From: Syntrophorhabdaceae bacterium | GTDB taxonomy: Bacteria; Desulfobacterota; Syntrophorhabdia; Syntrophorhabdales; Syntrophorhabdaceae | Direction: 5' to 3' | Length of the DNA: 64,000 bases | Assembly (NCBI GenBank): GCA_035541755.1 | Contig: DATKMQ010000072.1 | Location: 1 to 64,000, forward strand | Shown here: one piece after another, positions 61,451-64,000 of the stretch | Position numbering within the stretch: the stretch's first letter is position 1 | Layout of the letters: each line of letters starts with the position of its first letter | Notes under the pieces: model-generated | What the model saw: only the letters and a program-made list of their open reading frames with translations | The model's database searches: none | Told to the model about the DNA's origin: nothing | Position numbers and translations under genes: made by a program

Positions 61451-61935
61451 AAGATAGCGTACCCGTAAAAATGGTCGATTTTATCATCAACTGGGCGCGA
61501 AAGAATTCCCTCTTTCCCGTCACCTTCGGCCTTGCCTGCTGTGCATTGGAGATGATGGTCGCAAGCTCGGCTGAGTACGATATCGCCCGTTTCGGGGCTG
61601 AGGTTTTCAGGCCGTCGCCCAGGCAATCCGATCTCATGATTGTAGCCGGAACGCTCACCAAAAAGATGGCGCCCATGGTGAAACGGATATACGAGCAGAT
61701 GCCTAACCCCAAATGGGTCATCGCCTTCGGCGCCTGCGCTTCGTCAGGGGGCATATTCAGGTCCTACAGCGTGGTGCAGGGCGTTGATCAGATCGTTCCC
61801 GTGGACGTCTATATTCCCGGATGCCCTCCGCGCCCCGAGGCCCTGCTTACCGGCCTCATGGAACTTCAGAAGAAAATCCAGAAGGAAACGATAAAAGATA
61901 GACCGTTAATCACATTACCTGGAAAGACGGCATGA
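61441..61935 (+). CDS. nuoB: NADH-quinone oxidoreductase subunit B (cluster N2)
   Basis: The 164-residue protein starts at ATG 61441 (M-G-I-E-D-S-V-P-V). It has the N2 cluster ligands: C-C in [10 protein letters not shown], Cys in F-G-A-C-A-S-S-G-G and Cys in [10 protein letters not shown]. The start inside nuoA was chosen from the family length. Confidence 0.98.
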   Translation: MGIEDSVPVKMVDFIINWARKNSLFPVTFGLACCALEMMVASSAEYDIARFGAEVFRPSPRQSDLMIVAGTLTKKMAPMVKRIYEQMPNPKWVIAFGACASSGGIFRSYSVVQGVDQIVPVDVYIPGCPPRPEALLTGLMELQKKIQKETIKDRPLITLPGKTA

Positions 61936-62435
61936 GCGAGCAACAGGAACTTCTCAAAACGCTTTCGGATAGATTCGGACAGAAGATATCGGAGGCATAT
62001 TTGTCCTTCGGCGAGCCGGTCGTGAAGGTGGGCAGGGACAGTCTGCGTGATCTCATTTCTTTTCTCAAGAACGACCCCGGACTCTCTTTCGATATGCTTG
62101 TCGATCTTTTCGGCGTGGACTACCCCGAGGCCGAGCCACGCTTCGAGATCGTCTATATTCTGCGCTCCACGAGGAACAACAAACGGGTGACGATAAAAAC
62201 GAGAACCAGACAGACGGGTATGGACACAGTGAGCGATCTTTTTAAGGCGGCCGAATGGCTTGAGCGAGAGATATACGACATGTTCGGCGTGCAGTTCGTG
62301 AATCATCCCGATCTTCGCAGGATCTACACGGATGATGATTTTGAAGGCCATCCGTTGAGAAAGGATTTCCCTCTTCAAGGGCGCGACTACGACAAACCCT
62401 TTACCGTGACATTAGAGGAAGAAAGAAGTAAATGA
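61932..62435 (+). CDS. nuoC: NADH-quinone oxidoreductase subunit C
   Basis: The 167-residue protein has [10 protein letters not shown] and [24 protein letters not shown], the 30-kDa subunit signature. It overlaps both neighbours by 4 nt (ATGA). Confidence 0.97.
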   Translation: MSEQQELLKTLSDRFGQKISEAYLSFGEPVVKVGRDSLRDLISFLKNDPGLSFDMLVDLFGVDYPEAEPRFEIVYILRSTRNNKRVTIKTRTRQTGMDTVSDLFKAAEWLEREIYDMFGVQFVNHPDLRRIYTDDDFEGHPLRKDFPLQGRDYDKPFTVTLEEERSK

Positions 62436-63604
62436 CAGAAACCAAATACATGACGCTCAATATGGGACCGCAGCATCCCGCAACCCACGGGGTGCTCCGG
62501 TTTGCCCTGGAGCTCGATGGCGAAACAGTTGTAAAGAGCACTCCTCACATTGGATATCTCCACCGCGGCGTGGAAAAGCTCATGGAGAGCAAGACGTACT
62601 GGCAGTCGGAGCCGCTCACCGACAGACTTGACTATACGAGCGGCATGTCGAATAACCTTGCCTATTGTCTGGCGGTCGAGAAACTGCTCGGTATCGAGAT
62701 ACCGAAGAGGGCTCAGTACATCCGGGTGATGTTAAGCGAACTCCAGAGGATAGCGGCCCACATACTCTGGCTTTCCACGCATGCCCTGGACATCGGCGCC
62801 ATGACGCTCTTCTTTTACGGATTCCGGGAGAGGGAAAACTGTCTCAAGGTCCTGGAGACCGTATCGGGGGCCAGGCTCATGCCTGACTATATCCGTTTTG
62901 GGGGTTTAAGGGAAGATCTTCCCGATGAGTTCATGGAAAAGGCGAGGATCTTCATCGATGATTTCCCCCGAAGGGTCGATGAGTACGAAACACTGCTCAC
63001 GAAGAACATCATATGGATAAAGAGGACCCAAGGCATCGGGCTAATTTCCGCGCAAGAGGCCATAAACTATAGCGTCACCGGCCCCGTGCTGCGCGCCTCA
63101 GGCGTCAATTACGATGTGCGTAAGGCCTACCCATATTCGAGTTACGAGGACTTTGATTTTGAGATACCGCTCGGGGATAAGGGCGATGTGTACGACAGGT
63201 ATCTCGTGAGACTCAAGGAAATGAGGCAATCGGCAAGGATCGTCACTCAGGCCCTGGATCACCTCCCGAAAGGACCGGTACGCGCACCGGATCTTAAGCA
63301 TGTGCCGCCGGAAAAGGAGTCCGTAAAAAATGACATGGCGGCCCTCATACGCCATTTCAAACTTATGGCAGATGGCGTGGAGCCGCCGAAGACAGAGGCC
63401 TACGCGTCGATCGAATCCTCCAAGGGCGAACTCGGCTTCTATATTATAAGCGATGGGACGAACCGGCCTTACAGGGTCCGTATCCGTCCGCCGTCATTCT
63501 TAAATCTCGCCTCTATTCCGAGGATGATTGAAGGAGCGCTTGTGGCAGACGTGATCGCCGCTATAGGCAGTGTCGACGTGGTGTTAGGGGAGATAGATAA
63601 GTAA
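62432..63604 (+). CDS. nuoD: NADH-quinone oxidoreductase subunit D
   Basis: The 390-residue 49-kDa subunit homologue has N-M-G-P-Q-H-P-A-T-H-G-V-L-R near the N-terminus and I-G-Y-L-H-R-G-V-E-K-L. It forms the quinone site with NuoB. Confidence 0.98.
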   Translation: MTETKYMTLNMGPQHPATHGVLRFALELDGETVVKSTPHIGYLHRGVEKLMESKTYWQSEPLTDRLDYTSGMSNNLAYCLAVEKLLGIEIPKRAQYIRVMLSELQRIAAHILWLSTHALDIGAMTLFFYGFRERENCLKVLETVSGARLMPDYIRFGGLREDLPDEFMEKARIFIDDFPRRVDEYETLLTKNIIWIKRTQGIGLISAQEAINYSVTGPVLRASGVNYDVRKAYPYSSYEDFDFEIPLGDKGDVYDRYLVRLKEMRQSARIVTQALDHLPKGPVRAPDLKHVPPEKESVKNDMAALIRHFKLMADGVEPPKTEAYASIESSKGELGFYIISDGTNRPYRVRIRPPSFLNLASIPRMIEGALVADVIAAIGSVDVVLGEIDK

Positions 63605-63612
63605 GGACAGAT

Positions 63613-64000
63613 ATGGCAGACGTGATTTTCAGTTCATGGCAGGGTACGATAATCGATAACAGGGGCAAAGCCAGCAATGAATGCGCCCCGCTTCAGGTAA
63701 AGCTCCCCGATGAATTCGAAAAAGGTGTTTCTGTCAAAGCCTTCATGGGATGGGACGGCATCATCATCCGCGATGAAGCCGTGGATATTGTGGACATGTG
63801 TCTCAAATATGTGAGCGCCGTGCAGAAAGAGTCCTGCGGCAGGTGCCTGCCTTGCAGGATAGGAAGCAAGGTCATCTGGAATATGCTCAAAGAGATCGCT
63901 TCGGGCCAGGGCGGGGTGGGCCATATAGAGAAGATCAGCCAAATCGCAGCCACCATACGGGATGGGTCAAAATGTCAGATCGGGCAGACCGGTTTTGTGC
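63613..64000 (+). CDS. Protein with a NuoF C-terminal-type 4Fe-4S domain, following nuoD (5' part only)
   Basis: The frame starts 8 nt after nuoD (AAGGACAGAT before the ATG) and is open to the window edge. After about 70 residues it reaches E-S-C-G-R-C-L-P-C-R-I-G-S-K and then S-K-C-Q-I-G-Q-T-G, the cluster-binding helical domain found at the C-terminus of NuoF. In a normal NuoF this follows about 340 residues of FMN/NADH-binding and SLBB domains, which are absent here. The protein may continue into another redox domain, such as a GltD-like flavoprotein or ferredoxin part. This suggests that this complex I takes electrons from something other than a standard NuoEF module. Confidence 0.8.
   Translation, partial: MADVIFSSWQGTIIDNRGKASNECAPLQVKLPDEFEKGVSVKAFMGWDGIIIRDEAVDIVDMCLKYVSAVQKESCGRCLPCRIGSKVIWNMLKEIASGQGGVGHIEKISQIAATIRDGSKCQIGQTGFV

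Overview
This window looks like chromosome from an anaerobic or microaerophilic member of the deltaproteobacterial/Desulfobacterota group, possibly Syntrophorhabdus-like; that assignment is inference, since no rRNA is present. The signs are: an ahbC-hemB-ahbD cluster for siroheme-dependent heme synthesis; an F1Fo ATP synthase operon with paired b and b' subunits placed behind rsmG-parA-parB; a Nuo-type complex I operon whose next gene is not a normal nuoE or nuoF; PEP-CTERM-type exported proteins; and use of UGA as selenocysteine.

Layout. At 0-5.3 kb, on the minus strand, are a DUF255 protein (cut by the window edge), superoxide dismutase and the heme cluster. At 5.4-9.4 kb is a TolC/EmrA/EmrB-type efflux operon. 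At 9.4-15.3 kb is an accessory stretch: tRNA-Pro, a recombinase remnant, a degraded second copy of the tRNA-Pro 3' end, two PEP-CTERM-type proteins (one behind a cyclic-di-GMP-I riboswitch), a MerB-like gene with two in-frame UGA codons, a di-heme peroxidase, a His/Gly-rich exported protein and a thioredoxin with an in-frame UGA in its active site. At 15.5-18.5 kb are a MinD-like ATPase, a nitroreductase and a B3/B4-domain protein. At 18.5-26.6 kb are the ATP synthase genes, parAB and rsmG. At 26.6-42.3 kb are mostly housekeeping genes: a BamD-LptA fusion, thioredoxin, RlmI, DsbC-like protein, a polar amino-acid ABC transporter, SerA, YjbQ and a lipocalin. At 42.8-48.8 kb is a probable genomic island of small exported proteins of unknown function, two with apparent frameshifts, ending in xis-int at the 3' end of tRNA-Cys. 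At 49-54 kb are a methyltransferase, a GalT-like protein, a nitroreductase and a murein-peptide pair (NlpC/P60 and dipeptide epimerase). At 54.5-58.5 kb is thiD-thiC-xseA-marC, followed by a DedA protein and a lytic transglycosylase. At 61-64 kb is nuoABCD plus the start of a reduced NuoF-like gene.

Most striking observation. The MerB (organomercurial lyase) homologue at 11941-12648 has UGA at exactly the two positions that align with the catalytic cysteines Cys96 and Cys159 of the E. coli plasmid enzyme. The second UGA is followed by a perfect 7-bp hairpin with a GGUC loop at the spacing expected of a bacterial SECIS element. About 2.5 kb away, a zinc-ribbon thioredoxin has Trp-UGA-Gly-Tyr-Cys in place of Trp-Cys-Gly-Pro-Cys, also followed by a SECIS-like hairpin. 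An ordinary gene caller would split both genes. Together they suggest a selenocysteine-based thiol/metal chemistry module.

Limits. All functional calls come from reading the translated sequence and recalling family motifs; no database search or folding program was run.
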